In this document: positions 46,282-57,021 of the stretch, in pieces | Position numbering within the stretch: the first letter of the stretch is position 1 | How the letters are laid out: every line of letters begins with the position of its first letter | Assembly (NCBI GenBank): GCA_009779895.1 | Contig: WRBB01000008.1 | Location: 23,565 to 87,564, forward strand | Origin: Lachnospiraceae bacterium | GTDB taxonomy: Bacteria; Bacillota; Clostridia; Lachnospirales; Lachnospiraceae | Length of the DNA: 64,000 nucleotides | Direction of reading: 5' to 3' | Translations under genes and position numbers: made by a program | Notes under the pieces: model-generated | The model's database searches: none | The model's input: the letters and a program-made list of their open reading frames with translations, nothing else | Told to the model about the DNA's origin: nothing

Positions 46282-46806
46282 ATGGATAAATATTCACATA
46301 TGATGTATGCCGGTTTTTGGTTACGTTTTTTTGCTTATTTGGTTGATATATTGTTAATATCAGCCTTAACGGGTGGACTTTTAGGTAGTTTATTTCGAAT
46401 GTTGTCCATTTCAAGAGGTTCCGGGATTTTGACTTTGTACGGGGCCTTGGGTTTACTTTTATTTCTAGCATATTTTGTTTTGCTGACGAAATTAAGCAAC
46501 GGTCAAACCATCGGTAAGATGATTTTTGGTCTGCGTGTTGTGGGCAAGGATAAAGAAAAATTGTCTTGGGGAATCGTACTTCTACGTGAGGGTGTAGGGC
46601 GGTATATCTTGCAAGCGATACCTTTTGGAGCCTTGTATGTGGTAGCGGGATTTACACCAAAGAAACAGGGAATTGCAGATTTGCTGATAGATACTTATGT
46701 GGTAAAGGAAGAAATTTATAAGTTGATGCAGGAAGTGAAACGCGTGGAAATACCGTGCGTGGAGATTCATAAAGACAGGGTGGTTATGGATTCTGATTGG
46801 ATGTAA
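46282..46806 (+). CDS. RDD-family membrane protein
   Basis: A 174-residue protein with RFFAYLVDILLISAL (the R-D-D type first helix), further hydrophobic helices and the signature NGQTIGKMIFGLRVVGKD. The last third is soluble, with an unusual VKRVEIPCVEIHKDR tail. RDD proteins are small membrane proteins, some with Na+/H+ antiport activity; function here is unknown. ATG 46282 follows GGAGG by 8 bases. It follows sppA by a single base. Confidence 0.82.
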   Translation: MDKYSHMMYAGFWLRFFAYLVDILLISALTGGLLGSLFRMLSISRGSGILTLYGALGLLLFLAYFVLLTKLSNGQTIGKMIFGLRVVGKDKEKLSWGIVLLREGVGRYILQAIPFGALYVVAGFTPKKQGIADLLIDTYVVKEEIYKLMQEVKRVEIPCVEIHKDRVVMDSDWM

Positions 46807-46818
46807 AGGTGGATTAAT

Positions 46819-47964
46819 ATGGAACAAATCATGCAATATCGACAGATAGGAAAAACAGGAAAAAAAGCCAGTGTAATTGGTTTGGGATGTGAGCATTTGG
46901 ATCGAAAACCTTATGAGCAGGTCAAAGAAACCATTGATGCAGCCTTGGCTCATGATGTGAATCTATTTGATGTATTTATGCCCGGTGAAGAAATTCGTGA
47001 TCATATTGTTAAGGCATTGGGCAACAGACGTAAGGATATTATGATACAAGGACATATTGGGGCAACAGACATAAATCAGCAGTATGATATTAGCCGGGAT
47101 TTGCCTACAGTGAAGAAATACTTTGAGGCGTTGCTACGGAAATTTGGTTATATTGATTTTGGTATGTTGTTTTTTATTGATTCAGAAGAGGACTATAAAG
47201 GTGTTTTTGAAACAGGTTTTGTGACTTATGTGGAGCAATTAAAGAAACAAGGGGATATCCATCATATTGGATTTAGTTCACATAGCCCTGTTACAGCGAT
47301 GAAAGTCATTGAAACAGGTGTACCGGAAATGATGCTATTTAGCATCAATCCCGCTTTTGATATGTTGCCCGCGGAATATTATGTATTTGATTATTCAGAG
47401 AAAGGATTTGGCAGTGATTTGTTTCGGGGGATTGATCCAAAACGTGCGGAATTGTATCGAATCTGTACACAAAAGCAAATTGGGATTACGGTGATGAAAG
47501 CTTTTGGTGCGACAAAGCTGCTTTCGGCAGAACACACACCTTATGCGCAGCCCTTAACCGTACATCAATGTATTCACTATGCCTTGTCCCGTCCGGCGGT
47601 GGCCAGTGTTTTGCCCGGTTGTCAGACCGCTGCGCAGATGCATGACGTGATGCAATATTTTTCAGTGGATGATAGAAAAAAGGACTACGCAGAAGTTTTG
47701 AGTCGTGTGCGAAATGATTTTAAAGGTAGTTGTGTTTATTGTAGCCATTGTCAACCTTGTCCCGTTGAGATTGACATTGCAGCGATACATAGATTATTGG
47801 ATACGGCACGATTAGATTTGGAGCATATATCTGCTTCTATGCAGATGGAGTATGCCGCTTTGGCTCATGCAAGTTGTGTGGAATGCGGCCATTGTGAAGT
47901 GCGTTGTCCCTTTGGTGTGCCGGTGATTCAAAATGTAAAAGAGGCGGAGGTATTGCTGGGTTAA
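46819..47964 (+). CDS. Aldo/keto reductase with C-terminal iron-sulfur (ferredoxin-like) domain
   Basis: A 381-residue protein with an aldo-keto reductase barrel (RQIGKTGKKASVIGLGCEH, then VKKYFEALLRKFGYIDF). The C-terminal ferredoxin-type domain carries CVYCSHCQPCP and CVECGHCEVRCP, the two [4Fe-4S] cysteine sets. In this family the barrel has lost some catalytic residues and the enzymes are annotated as iron-sulfur oxidoreductases. AAAGGTGG precedes the ATG. It follows the RDD gene by 12 bases. The substrate is unknown; a redox role, perhaps with ferredoxin, is inferred from the cluster cysteines. Confidence 0.85.
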   Translation: MEQIMQYRQIGKTGKKASVIGLGCEHLDRKPYEQVKETIDAALAHDVNLFDVFMPGEEIRDHIVKALGNRRKDIMIQGHIGATDINQQYDISRDLPTVKKYFEALLRKFGYIDFGMLFFIDSEEDYKGVFETGFVTYVEQLKKQGDIHHIGFSSHSPVTAMKVIETGVPEMMLFSINPAFDMLPAEYYVFDYSEKGFGSDLFRGIDPKRAELYRICTQKQIGITVMKAFGATKLLSAEHTPYAQPLTVHQCIHYALSRPAVASVLPGCQTAAQMHDVMQYFSVDDRKKDYAEVLSRVRNDFKGSCVYCSHCQPCPVEIDIAAIHRLLDTARLDLEHISASMQMEYAALAHASCVECGHCEVRCPFGVPVIQNVKEAEVLLG

Positions 47965-48090
47965 GTTCGGTGGGTTTGTAATTGATGTGATAATTTTTTA
48001 AGAGAAAAAAAGGAAATTACTTTTCTTCACAGAATAACTACTACATGGCAGTTACAATCGGAGAACAACGAACGTGCGGAAAGGAGTCCT

Positions 48091-49878
48091 ATGTATTATC
48101 CGGAAGAAGTGATTGAAGAAATTCGGACAAGTAGTGACATAGTAGATGTGATTTCTGCATATGTTCGCCTGGAAAAAAAAGGTGGCTCCCATTTTGGTCT
48201 TTGCCCTTTTCACAACGAAAAATCTCCCTCGTTTTCGGTGTCTCGTGGAAAGCAGATGTATTATTGTTTTGGTTGCGGGGCAGGTGGTAATGTTTTTACA
48301 TTTATTATGCAATATGAAAATTTTACTTTTGTTGAGGCGATTAAATTTCTGGCAGATCGTGCAGGAATAAAATTGCCGGAAATTGAATATTCTAAAGAGG
48401 CAAGGGAAAAGGCAGATTTAAAAGCAATATTATTTGAGATTAATAAGCAGGCGGCGCGTTATTTTTATATGCAATTGCAAAGTGCGCAGGGGCAGTATGC
48501 GTTGCAATATATCAAAGAGAGAGAGATTCGTCCGGAGATGGTGAAAGTCTTTGGTTTGGGTTATTCAAATCAATACAGTGATGACTTATACAAATATTTA
48601 AGAGAACAGGGGCATACGGAAGAGTTATTGCGACAGGCGGGCTTGATTCAAGCCGATGAAAAACAAGGTGTTTATGATAGGTTTTGGAATCGGGTGATGT
48701 TCCCCATTATGGATAGCAATAGTCGGGTTATTGGTTTTGGCGGTCGTGTGATGGGAGAGGGTAAACCGAAATATTTAAACTCTCCGGAAACCTTGATTTT
48801 TGATAAAAGTCGCAATTTATATGGTTTAAATCGGGCGAGAACCTCTAGGAGGCCGTTCTTTTTTGTATGTGAGGGTTATTTAGATGTAATCGCCTTGCAT
48901 CAGTATGGTTTTACCAATGCAATTGCTACTTTGGGTACGGCTTTAACCCATGGCCATGCCAATTTGATTAAGCGTTATGTAAATGAGGTATATTTGACTT
49001 ATGATAGCGATGAAGCAGGTACAAGAGCAGCACTTCGGGGTATTCCGATTTTGCGTGAGGTAGGTATTTCTACGAAAATCATTCGCATGGAACCTTATAA
49101 GGATCCGGATGATTTCTTAAAAGCATTGGGGACAGAAGCATTTGAAAAACGTATCACAGAGGCGCAAAATGGATTTATGTTTAGCCTGACTGTTTTGGAA
49201 AAAGCGTTTCAAATGACAACACCGGAAGGCAAAACGGGGTTTTTCCAAGAAGTAGCAAAAAAGCTTTTGGTTTTTGAAGAAGAGTTGGAGCGGAGCAATT
49301 ATATAGAGGCGGTGGCGAAATATTATGGCATAGCGGTAGATAGTTTAAAGAAATTGGTGACAAATACGGCTATGAAAGAAAACATGATAAAACCGGTTAA
49401 TCGTCCCAAACAAAGTTATGTGGCGCATCCGGCTGACGAAACGCGGCCCAAAAATAAAACGGAAGCAGGTCTTTTAAAAGCACAAAAAGCATTATTGACT
49501 TTGGTGATGGAGGATAAGACATTCTTTGAAATTGTGCGACGGTTGGTTCAGCCGGCTGATTTTACAAAAGAGCTCTATCGAACTGTTGCTGAGTTACTAT
49601 ATGCGCAGTATGAAAAAGGTGAGGTTAACCCCTCTCAAATATTGAATTATTTTTCGGCGGAATCAGAGCATATAGAAGTGGCATCCTTATTTCATTCTAT
49701 GATTGTTCAATTGGATGGACCGGAGGAGAAAAAACAAGCTTTGCGGGAAACCATTGTTATTGTGAAAAAAGGTAGTATAGATGCGCAAACCAAACAGCTT
49801 GCACCAACAGATATGGTAGGCTTGCAAAATATAATGATAGAAAAACGCAAATTGGAAGAGTTTATAAAGGAGAGTTAA
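48091..49878 (+). CDS. dnaG: DNA primase
   Basis: DnaG makes RNA primers for replication. The 595-residue protein has the CHC2 zinc-finger: CPFHNEKSPSF, and then YYCFGCGAGG. The TOPRIM-like catalytic core includes FRGRVM-type GFGGRVMGEGKPKYLNSPET, EGYLDVIAL, and TYDSDEAGTRAA. The C-terminal DnaB-binding domain follows. It is immediately upstream of rpoD in the classical replication/transcription gene order. The 126-base gap before it holds no clear promoter; AAAGGAG precedes the ATG. Confidence 0.96.
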   Translation: MYYPEEVIEEIRTSSDIVDVISAYVRLEKKGGSHFGLCPFHNEKSPSFSVSRGKQMYYCFGCGAGGNVFTFIMQYENFTFVEAIKFLADRAGIKLPEIEYSKEAREKADLKAILFEINKQAARYFYMQLQSAQGQYALQYIKEREIRPEMVKVFGLGYSNQYSDDLYKYLREQGHTEELLRQAGLIQADEKQGVYDRFWNRVMFPIMDSNSRVIGFGGRVMGEGKPKYLNSPETLIFDKSRNLYGLNRARTSRRPFFFVCEGYLDVIALHQYGFTNAIATLGTALTHGHANLIKRYVNEVYLTYDSDEAGTRAALRGIPILREVGISTKIIRMEPYKDPDDFLKALGTEAFEKRITEAQNGFMFSLTVLEKAFQMTTPEGKTGFFQEVAKKLLVFEEELERSNYIEAVAKYYGIAVDSLKKLVTNTAMKENMIKPVNRPKQSYVAHPADETRPKNKTEAGLLKAQKALLTLVMEDKTFFEIVRRLVQPADFTKELYRTVAELLYAQYEKGEVNPSQILNYFSAESEHIEVASLFHSMIVQLDGPEEKKQALRETIVIVKKGSIDAQTKQLAPTDMVGLQNIMIEKRKLEEFIKES

Positions 49879-49881
49879 GGT

Positions 49882-50994
49882 ATGATGGAAGAGCAAAACT
49901 TATTATTTGAGGAACGCCTAAAGGAATTGCTTATCATTGGGAAAAAAAAGAAAAATATCTTGGAAATTCAAGAGATTAATGATTTTTTTGGTGATATGGG
50001 ATTGGACACAGATCAAATGGAAACGGTTTTTGAGCATTTGGAGGCCAATAAAATCGACGTCCTTAGAATTACCAGTGATGAGGAAGAAGTCGATGTAGAA
50101 GCATTGATTGCCAGTGAAGATGAAGTTGATGTGGAAAACATTGATTTAACTGTACCGGATGGCATTAGCATCGAAGATCCGGTGCGGATGTATTTAAAGG
50201 AAATCGGAAAAGTACCTTTGCTTAATGTAGACAGAGAAATTGAGTTGGCAAAGCGCATGGAAGAGGGAGATGAAGATGCAAAAAAGGAATTGGCGGAAGC
50301 CAATTTGCGTCTGGTTGTAAGTATTGCGAAGCGTTATGTAGGTAGAGGTATGCTTTTTTTGGATTTGATTCAAGAGGGAAATTTAGGACTGATTAAAGCG
50401 GTTGAAAAATTTGATTATCACAAAGGATATAAATTTAGTACCTATGCTACATGGTGGATTCGACAAGCCATCACCAGAGCCATTGCGGATCAGGCTAGAA
50501 CCATTCGTATTCCGGTGCATATGGTGGAGACCATCAACAAATTGATTCGCGTGTCTCGTCAGTTGCTGCAAGAATTAGGCAGAGAGCCATCCCCGGAAGA
50601 GATTGCCAAAGAGTTGGATATGCCCGTGGAACGTGTACGGGAAATCTTGAAAATATCGCAAGAACCTGTTTCCTTAGAAACACCAATCGGGGAAGAAGAA
50701 GATAGCCATCTGGGTGATTTTATTCAAGATGACAATGTGCCTGTACCGGTTGAGGCAGCGGCTCAGACATTATTAAAAGAGCAGCTGGATGGGGTTTTGG
50801 ATACGTTAACGGAAAGAGAGCAGAAAGTATTGCGTTTGCGTTTTGGTATGAATGATGGACGCGCCAGAACATTGGAAGAAGTTGGTCGGGAGTTTGATGT
50901 AACCAGAGAGCGAATTCGCCAGATTGAGGCAAAGGCTTTGAGAAAGTTACGGCATCCCAGTCGCAGTCGCAAATTGCGGGATTATTTGGACTAA
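49882..50994 (+). CDS. rpoD: Primary sigma factor SigA/RpoD
   Basis: The 370-residue factor has region 1.1 at the N-terminus, region 1.2 [14 protein letters not shown], region 2 with [30 protein letters not shown], and [14 protein letters not shown]. Regions 3-4 follow, with [17 protein letters not shown] at the end. It directs RNA polymerase to the TTGACA/TATAAT promoters used through this window. It lies 3 bases from dnaG and 1 base before trmK. An acidic segment in region 1.1 is longer than in Bacillus. Confidence 0.97.
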   Translation: MMEEQNLLFEERLKELLIIGKKKKNILEIQEINDFFGDMGLDTDQMETVFEHLEANKIDVLRITSDEEEVDVEALIASEDEVDVENIDLTVPDGISIEDPVRMYLKEIGKVPLLNVDREIELAKRMEEGDEDAKKELAEANLRLVVSIAKRYVGRGMLFLDLIQEGNLGLIKAVEKFDYHKGYKFSTYATWWIRQAITRAIADQARTIRIPVHMVETINKLIRVSRQLLQELGREPSPEEIAKELDMPVERVREILKISQEPVSLETPIGEEEDSHLGDFIQDDNVPVPVEAAAQTLLKEQLDGVLDTLTEREQKVLRLRFGMNDGRARTLEEVGREFDVTRERIRQIEAKALRKLRHPSRSRKLRDYLD

Positions 50995-50995
50995 G

Positions 50996-51715
50996 ATGAA
51001 AATTAAATTATCACTTCGGTTGGATGCCGTGGCCAATTTGGTTAGTCAAGGTATGTTTGTTGCAGATATTGGTACAGATCACGCTTATGTTCCGATTGCT
51101 TTGGTAGAACGTGGCATTGTTCCAAAGGCTCTTGCAATGGATATCAACAAAGGTCCTTTGCAGATAGCACGTGAAAATATTAAAACTTTTGGTTTGGAAA
51201 AGCAAATAGAAACCTGTTTGTCAGATGGTTTGCGTGCACTAGAAGATTATAAGGTAGAAAGTGTGGTCATTGCCGGTATGGGTGGTGGTTTGCTTATGGA
51301 TATTCTCTCAGCCAGCCGGACCTTGCTTGGAAGTGTGAAAGAATTTATTTTACAACCCCAGTCAGAGCTTTATAAGGTGCGTGCTTTTTTGTTGGATCAA
51401 GGGTTTTCATTTCTGGCAGAAGAGATGGTCTTTGATGGGGGGAAGTATTACCCGATGATGAAAGTTGCGCCTGTGTGTTTTGCGAATAAGGATATGTGTG
51501 CCTGGTCAGAGGTGGAAATCACTTATGGAAAATTGCTCTTAGCGCAACAACATCCTGTATTAAAAGAGTATTTATTGTGGAAAAAAACCATCAAAGGTAA
51601 AGTGATAAAAGAGTTGGCGCATAGACAAGGCGAGGCAATTTGTACGCGTAAGAAAGAATTAAAAAAAGAGTGGAAATTAATTGAAGAAGGGTTACAATAT
51701 TATGACATGTCGTGA
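50996..51715 (+). CDS. trmK: tRNA (adenine-N1)-methyltransferase TrmK
   Basis: TrmK methylates A22 of bacterial tRNAs using SAM. The 239-residue protein begins LSLRLDAVANLVSQG. It has the SAM motif VADIGTDHAYVPIALV (residues about 20-35), VVIAGMGGGLLMDIL, and QPQSELYKVRAFLLDQGF. It follows rpoD by one base and overlaps the Nif3-like gene by 14 bases, as in Bacillus (yqfN-yqfO order). Confidence 0.93.
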   Translation: MKIKLSLRLDAVANLVSQGMFVADIGTDHAYVPIALVERGIVPKALAMDINKGPLQIARENIKTFGLEKQIETCLSDGLRALEDYKVESVVIAGMGGGLLMDILSASRTLLGSVKEFILQPQSELYKVRAFLLDQGFSFLAEEMVFDGGKYYPMMKVAPVCFANKDMCAWSEVEITYGKLLLAQQHPVLKEYLLWKKTIKGKVIKELAHRQGEAICTRKKELKKEWKLIEEGLQYYDMS

Positions 51716-52484
51716 GTTAATAAAACTATTTGAACAAGCATTCCCAAGTGAAACGGCCTTGGATTTTGACAATGTAGGTTTGTTGTGCGGGCGATTTAAA
51801 AAGGAAGTAAAGAAGATATTTGTAGCTTTGGATGCGACGGATGAAATCATCAAAGAAGCAATTACTTGGCAGGCAGACATGTTGATTACCCATCATCCTT
51901 TGTTGCTTACACCGCTGAAAGTGATAAATAGCGGAGATGGGATTGGACAAAAACTGATTGATTTGATTCAAAATGATATAGCTTGTTTTGCTTTGCATAC
52001 AAACTATGATGTGATGCGTATGGCGGATTTGGCAAGTGACGTATTGGGCTTGCATGACGGTTTGGTTTTGGAAGAAACGATATTTTTAGACGGTGAAACC
52101 AGAGGGATTGGAAAAATTGCGGAATTACCTAGATTCATTACCTTAAAAGAATGTTGTGAGCTGGTAAAAGATGCGTTTATTTTAGACAATGTAAAAGTAT
52201 TTGGTGATTTGGATAAGGATATATTGCGTTTGGCAGTTTCACCGGGCTCAGGGAAAAGCGTGATTGCGTCGGCAATAAAAAAAGGTGCTGATGTGCTGGT
52301 GACGGGGGATATTGGTCATCATGATGGAATAGATGCCCTGGAGAAAGGCCTTGCAGTTATTGATGCGGGGCATTATGGTACAGAGTCCATTTTTATTGCA
52401 GACATAAGAGATTTTTTATTAAATAAAAATAGGAACTTGGAAATTAAAACAGCTCGGATTAAGCAACCGTTTCAAGTTAGATAA
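51702..52484 (+). CDS. Nif3-like dinuclear metal-binding protein (YqfO/DUF34 family)
   Basis: A 260-residue Nif3-family protein. Typical blocks are LDFDNVGLLCG, ITHHPLLL, FALHTNYDV, AVSPGSGKSVIASA, ADVLVTGDIGHHDG and INAGHYGTE in the form IDAGHYGTESIF. These supply the His and Glu ligands of a dinuclear metal site. The short form lacks the central YqfO insert found in Bacillus. Function is debated, with GTP cyclohydrolase-like roles proposed elsewhere. ATG 51702 was chosen over the TTG at 51681, since AAGGG precedes it and it is family-consistent. It overlaps trmK. Confidence 0.9.
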   Translation: MTCRELIKLFEQAFPSETALDFDNVGLLCGRFKKEVKKIFVALDATDEIIKEAITWQADMLITHHPLLLTPLKVINSGDGIGQKLIDLIQNDIACFALHTNYDVMRMADLASDVLGLHDGLVLEETIFLDGETRGIGKIAELPRFITLKECCELVKDAFILDNVKVFGDLDKDILRLAVSPGSGKSVIASAIKKGADVLVTGDIGHHDGIDALEKGLAVIDAGHYGTESIFIADIRDFLLNKNRNLEIKTARIKQPFQVR

Positions 52485-52519
52485 CAATAATAAAAAATGA
52501 GAAGGGAAGTAAAACACGT

Positions 52520-54187
52520 ATGAAACTTTTTAACGTAACAATTGGTGAGGTCACAAAGCAATACGCAAAGGATACTTCTTATCAAACAATCGCAGAAGAT
52601 TTCCAGAATGACTATGAAAACAAGATTGTGTTGGTCATGGAAAATGGCTATCGCTTGCAGGAATTACGGAGGAAATTGAAAGGTGACTGCGCTTTAACAT
52701 TTGTGACGACTGCGGATAACAATGGTTTTGAAACATTTCGTCGTAGTATGTGTATGCTTATGATTAAAGCCGTCCATGATGTGGGGGGGCATGATAGAGT
52801 AGAGCGGGTACGGATTCATTTTTCTGTTGGTGCAGGTTATTACTGTACGGTAGAGGGTGATGTGGCAGTCAGTGCGGAATTTATCAGGCAGGTATCTGCT
52901 CGTATGAAAGAGTTGGTGGAAGCAAAAATCCCAATCGGTAAGCGAAGCATACATACGGAAGATGCCTTGCAATTATTCCACAAGCATCAAATGTATGACA
53001 AAGAGCGGCTGTTTAAATATCGTCGGGTTTCTACAGTAAATATTTATAGCATCAATGAATTTGAAGATTATTTTTATGGTTATATGGTACCAAATACCAG
53101 TTATTTGGATAAGTTTGCATTACATGTATTTGATGATGGTTTCACCTTGCAAATGCCGACCAAAGAAAACTCTCATGTTGTGCCGCCTTTTCAGCCGAGC
53201 ATGAAATTGTTTAAGGTGCGTCAGAAGTCTGTTGTATGGGGTGATGAACAAAAAATCAGAACGGTTGGTGCGCTCAATGATATGATTACCCACACGGATA
53301 TGCGGGAGATGGTATTGGTGCAAGAGGCTTACCATGAGCGGCAGATTGCGGATATTGCCAGAGAAATTGCCAATCGTGCGGGCACAAAGTTTGTTTTGAT
53401 TGCCGGCCCCTCTTCCTCCGGTAAAACAACATTTTCCCATCGTTTATCCATTCAGCTTAGAACCAACGGTATGATGCCTCACCCGATTGGTGTGGACAAT
53501 TATTTTGTGGATAGGGAAAAAACACCAAAAGATGAAGACGGAAACTATAACTTTGAGTGTATTGAAGCCATTGATATTGATAGTTTTAATAAAGACATGG
53601 CAGATTTGTTGCTTGGAAAAGAAGTGGTGTTACCTACGTTTGACTTTAAAAAGGGGAAAAGACATTATGATCCCAAAAATACAAAACAATTGGGTGAGCA
53701 TGATGTGCTTGTGATTGAGGGGATTCATTGTTTGAATCCAAAACTGACGGCAAGTTTAAGTGATGATCATAAATTTAAAATATACATTAGTCCATTGACA
53801 CAGTTGAAAGTAGATGAGCATAATATGATACCATCACGAGAAGGGCGCTTGGTTCGCCGGATTGTGAGAGATACAAGGACAAGGGGTATCTCTGCGTCAG
53901 CTACCATCAATATGTGGGCATCGGTAAAACGAGGGGAGGAGCAATATATCTTTCCATTCCAAGAGGAGGCGGATATTATGTTCAACTCTTCACTGCCTTA
54001 TGAATTGGCAGTGTTAAAACAATATGTGGAGCCTTTGCTGTTTGCCATTGAAAAAGATGATCCTGCTTATGTAGAGGCAAAAAAATTGTTGAAGTTTTTT
54101 GATTATTTTGTTGGGATTAGCAGTGAAAATATACCGAGTACATCATTGTTGCGGGAATTTGTAGGTGGTGGCTGCTTTTATTTATAA
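52520..54187 (+). CDS. Nucleoside kinase with N-terminal TGS/ThrRS-like domains
   Basis: The 555-residue protein combines an N-terminal TGS-like domain (1-60) and a ThrRS-editing-like domain (about 70-190). The C-terminal uridine-kinase-like P-loop domain has GPSSSGKTTFSHRLS near residue 300, FVDREKTPKDEDG, and DVLVIEGIHCLNP. It probably phosphorylates uridine or a related nucleoside. The editing HxxxH of ThrRS (His72/His76 in thrS of this window) is replaced by SMCMLM, so proofreading activity should be lost. Such fusion kinases are common in Clostridia and Thermotoga. GGGAAG precedes the ATG. Confidence 0.88.
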   Translation: MKLFNVTIGEVTKQYAKDTSYQTIAEDFQNDYENKIVLVMENGYRLQELRRKLKGDCALTFVTTADNNGFETFRRSMCMLMIKAVHDVGGHDRVERVRIHFSVGAGYYCTVEGDVAVSAEFIRQVSARMKELVEAKIPIGKRSIHTEDALQLFHKHQMYDKERLFKYRRVSTVNIYSINEFEDYFYGYMVPNTSYLDKFALHVFDDGFTLQMPTKENSHVVPPFQPSMKLFKVRQKSVVWGDEQKIRTVGALNDMITHTDMREMVLVQEAYHERQIADIAREIANRAGTKFVLIAGPSSSGKTTFSHRLSIQLRTNGMMPHPIGVDNYFVDREKTPKDEDGNYNFECIEAIDIDSFNKDMADLLLGKEVVLPTFDFKKGKRHYDPKNTKQLGEHDVLVIEGIHCLNPKLTASLSDDHKFKIYISPLTQLKVDEHNMIPSREGRLVRRIVRDTRTRGISASATINMWASVKRGEEQYIFPFQEEADIMFNSSLPYELAVLKQYVEPLLFAIEKDDPAYVEAKKLLKFFDYFVGISSENIPSTSLLREFVGGGCFYL

Positions 54188-54231
54188 TGAAATAAACAGT
54201 GTGGTTATTAAAAAATTATGGAGAATGCAGG

Positions 54232-54684
54232 GTGAAATATATAAAACTGGGAAATTCAAATATTAAGGTATCACAAATTTGTGCAGGCTGCATGAGTTAT
54301 GGTAAGGCCGGTACGATGCATGACTGGACTTTAAATGAAGAAGAAAGTGAAACATTAATTAAAGCAGCTTTGGATTTGGGTATTAATTTTTTTGATACTG
54401 CAAATACCTATTCAGAGGGTACAAGTGAAGTTTACTTAGGTAAGGCAATTAAAAAGCATACCAGACGGGATAAAATAGTTCTTGCCAGTAAAGTATATTT
54501 TAATCCAGGCAATTTGCGTGCCACGGCGATTGCAAAGGAAATAGATGGAACTTTAAATCGGTTGGGAACAGATTATTTGGATTTATATATTATTCACCGT
54601 TTTGATCGTGGTACCCCTATGGAAGACATTGGTTATTTAGAGGAACTTTATGTGCCACATAAAATCGTGGGAGCATTAGAATGA
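54232..54684 (+). pseudogene. Aldo/keto reductase with an internal in-frame deletion
   Basis: The 150-residue frame begins as a normal aldo-keto reductase (KYIKLGNSNIKVSQICAG, GINFFDTANTYSEG, SEVYLGKAIKK, LGTDYLDLYIIHRFD), to about residue 133. It then joins directly to YLEELYVPHKIVGALE, which is the usual last part of a 330-residue enzyme. Roughly 170-180 residues in between are missing, including the C-terminal half of the barrel and the NADP-binding end. The join is near base 54625. The reading frame is preserved. GTG 54232 follows GGAG. It overlaps the next start (ATGA). It is probably non-functional unless it acts as a small binding protein. Confidence 0.75.
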
Positions 54685-55355
54685 TGATGACTTGGAATAG
54701 TTTTTACTTGATGCCATTGGTACCAACAATCATTGCTATCATTGCGTATGCTTGGAGAAGAATTAAAAAGAAAAACATACTCTGGCTGATTGAGTCAGTG
54801 GCCTGTTCTTGTGCGTTAATCTGTATGATTGTATTCTTTTTAACAGGAGAAGAACAGGGAATTTTATGGTTTTTGGTGATTGCTTTTTTGGTTTCCATTT
54901 TGGGTGATTTGATTATGAAAACGCAAAAAGCAGATCGAAAATTGCTGTTGGGAATTCCGGCTTTTACGGTTGCGCATATTTTCTTTTTGATTTATATTAT
55001 CAAAAGCAGTGGTTTTTCTTGGTTGCCTTTTTTGATTTTATTGGTGCCGTTTTTGGGCTTTTTTTATATTGTGCTTTTACCAACGCCAAGAATGAAAAAA
55101 AATAAAAAATTAGCAGTGGCGGGATGCTTATACATTGCGATTTCATGTTTGACTTTGGCGGCAGCAGTGTATGGTGTTAGCAATATTGCTTCACGTTGGG
55201 TATTTTTGGCAGCGGTGGTATGTTTGGTCATATCGGACTTTATGATTGCGTTTCGGGAATTATATGAGCATAACCAGTTGAATAAAGCGATTATGCCTTT
55301 GTATTATATATGTCATATTTTGATCGCGGTATCGGTGGTGATAAATTATATGTAA
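54681..55355 (+). CDS. YhhN/TMEM86-family membrane protein (lysoplasmalogenase-like)
   Basis: A 224-residue protein with about eight hydrophobic helices; for example LWFLVIAFLVSILGDLIM, FTVAHIFFLIYIIKSSGF and IMPLYYICHILIAVSVVI. Polar residues in GDLIM and SDFMIAFREL match the conserved acidic residues of the YhhN/TMEM86 family, of which animal members are lysoplasmalogenases. The bacterial function is not settled. It overlaps the truncated aldo-keto reductase stop and uses GGGAG upstream. Confidence 0.8.
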   Translation: MMMTWNSFYLMPLVPTIIAIIAYAWRRIKKKNILWLIESVACSCALICMIVFFLTGEEQGILWFLVIAFLVSILGDLIMKTQKADRKLLLGIPAFTVAHIFFLIYIIKSSGFSWLPFLILLVPFLGFFYIVLLPTPRMKKNKKLAVAGCLYIAISCLTLAAAVYGVSNIASRWVFLAAVVCLVISDFMIAFRELYEHNQLNKAIMPLYYICHILIAVSVVINYM

Positions 55356-55400
55356 AAAAATGGATGTAGTTACAATTGTTATGCATAAGGAGGAAAATAA

Positions 55401-56735
<1,335 letters not shown>

Positions 56736-56803
56736 GAAAAAGGTATTTATAAAAACTTTATTAAAAATATATCTTTAAGAAAATATTACATAAAAAAATA
56801 TAT

Positions 56804-56845
56804 AAAGGCTGCAATCTTGATAAACACGTGGATTGTGGCCTTTTT
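56804..56845 (+). terminator. gdhA terminator
   Basis: AAAGGCTGCAATC pairs with GATTGTGGCCTTT (13 base pairs with two G-T pairs), followed by TTTTT. It lies about 70 bases after the gdhA stop codon. Confidence 0.85.
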
Positions 56846-56881
56846 GTGTCAAAAAAAGTTATAAGGAAACAATAATTGGAG

Positions 56882-56910
56882 TTGACGAAGTTATTAAGAA
56901 AATGCATAAT
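56882..56910 (+). promoter_or_regulatory. Promoter of the surface-protein gene
   Basis: TTGACG (56882-56887) and CATAAT (56905-56910) are separated by 17 bp, about 110 bases before the start codon. Confidence 0.65.
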
Positions 56911-56958
56911 TATGTTACATACTTGTAATATTAAATGAGTTTATTACGTAAGAACTCA

Positions 56959-56998
56959 GGGAAAGATAGGGAAAGATAGGGAAAGATAGGGAAAGGTG
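56959..56998 (+). repeat. 10-bp tandem repeat in the leader of the surface-protein gene
   Basis: Three exact copies of GGGAAAGATA (56959-56988) are followed by a variant GGGAAAGGTG (56989-56998). The unit contains a purine-rich stretch. The array sits in the probable untranslated leader, 23 bases before the start codon. Confidence 0.9.
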
Positions 56999-57021
56999 GT
57001 ACGGTTTCAGAGGTGAGAAAG

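Noticed and set aside
56994..57008. AGGTGGTACGG resembles the T-box sequence AGGGTGGNACCGCG
   Set aside because: The match is partial, lies before a surface-protein gene, and has no upstream specifier stem or terminator. It is part of the repeat and ribosome binding region.
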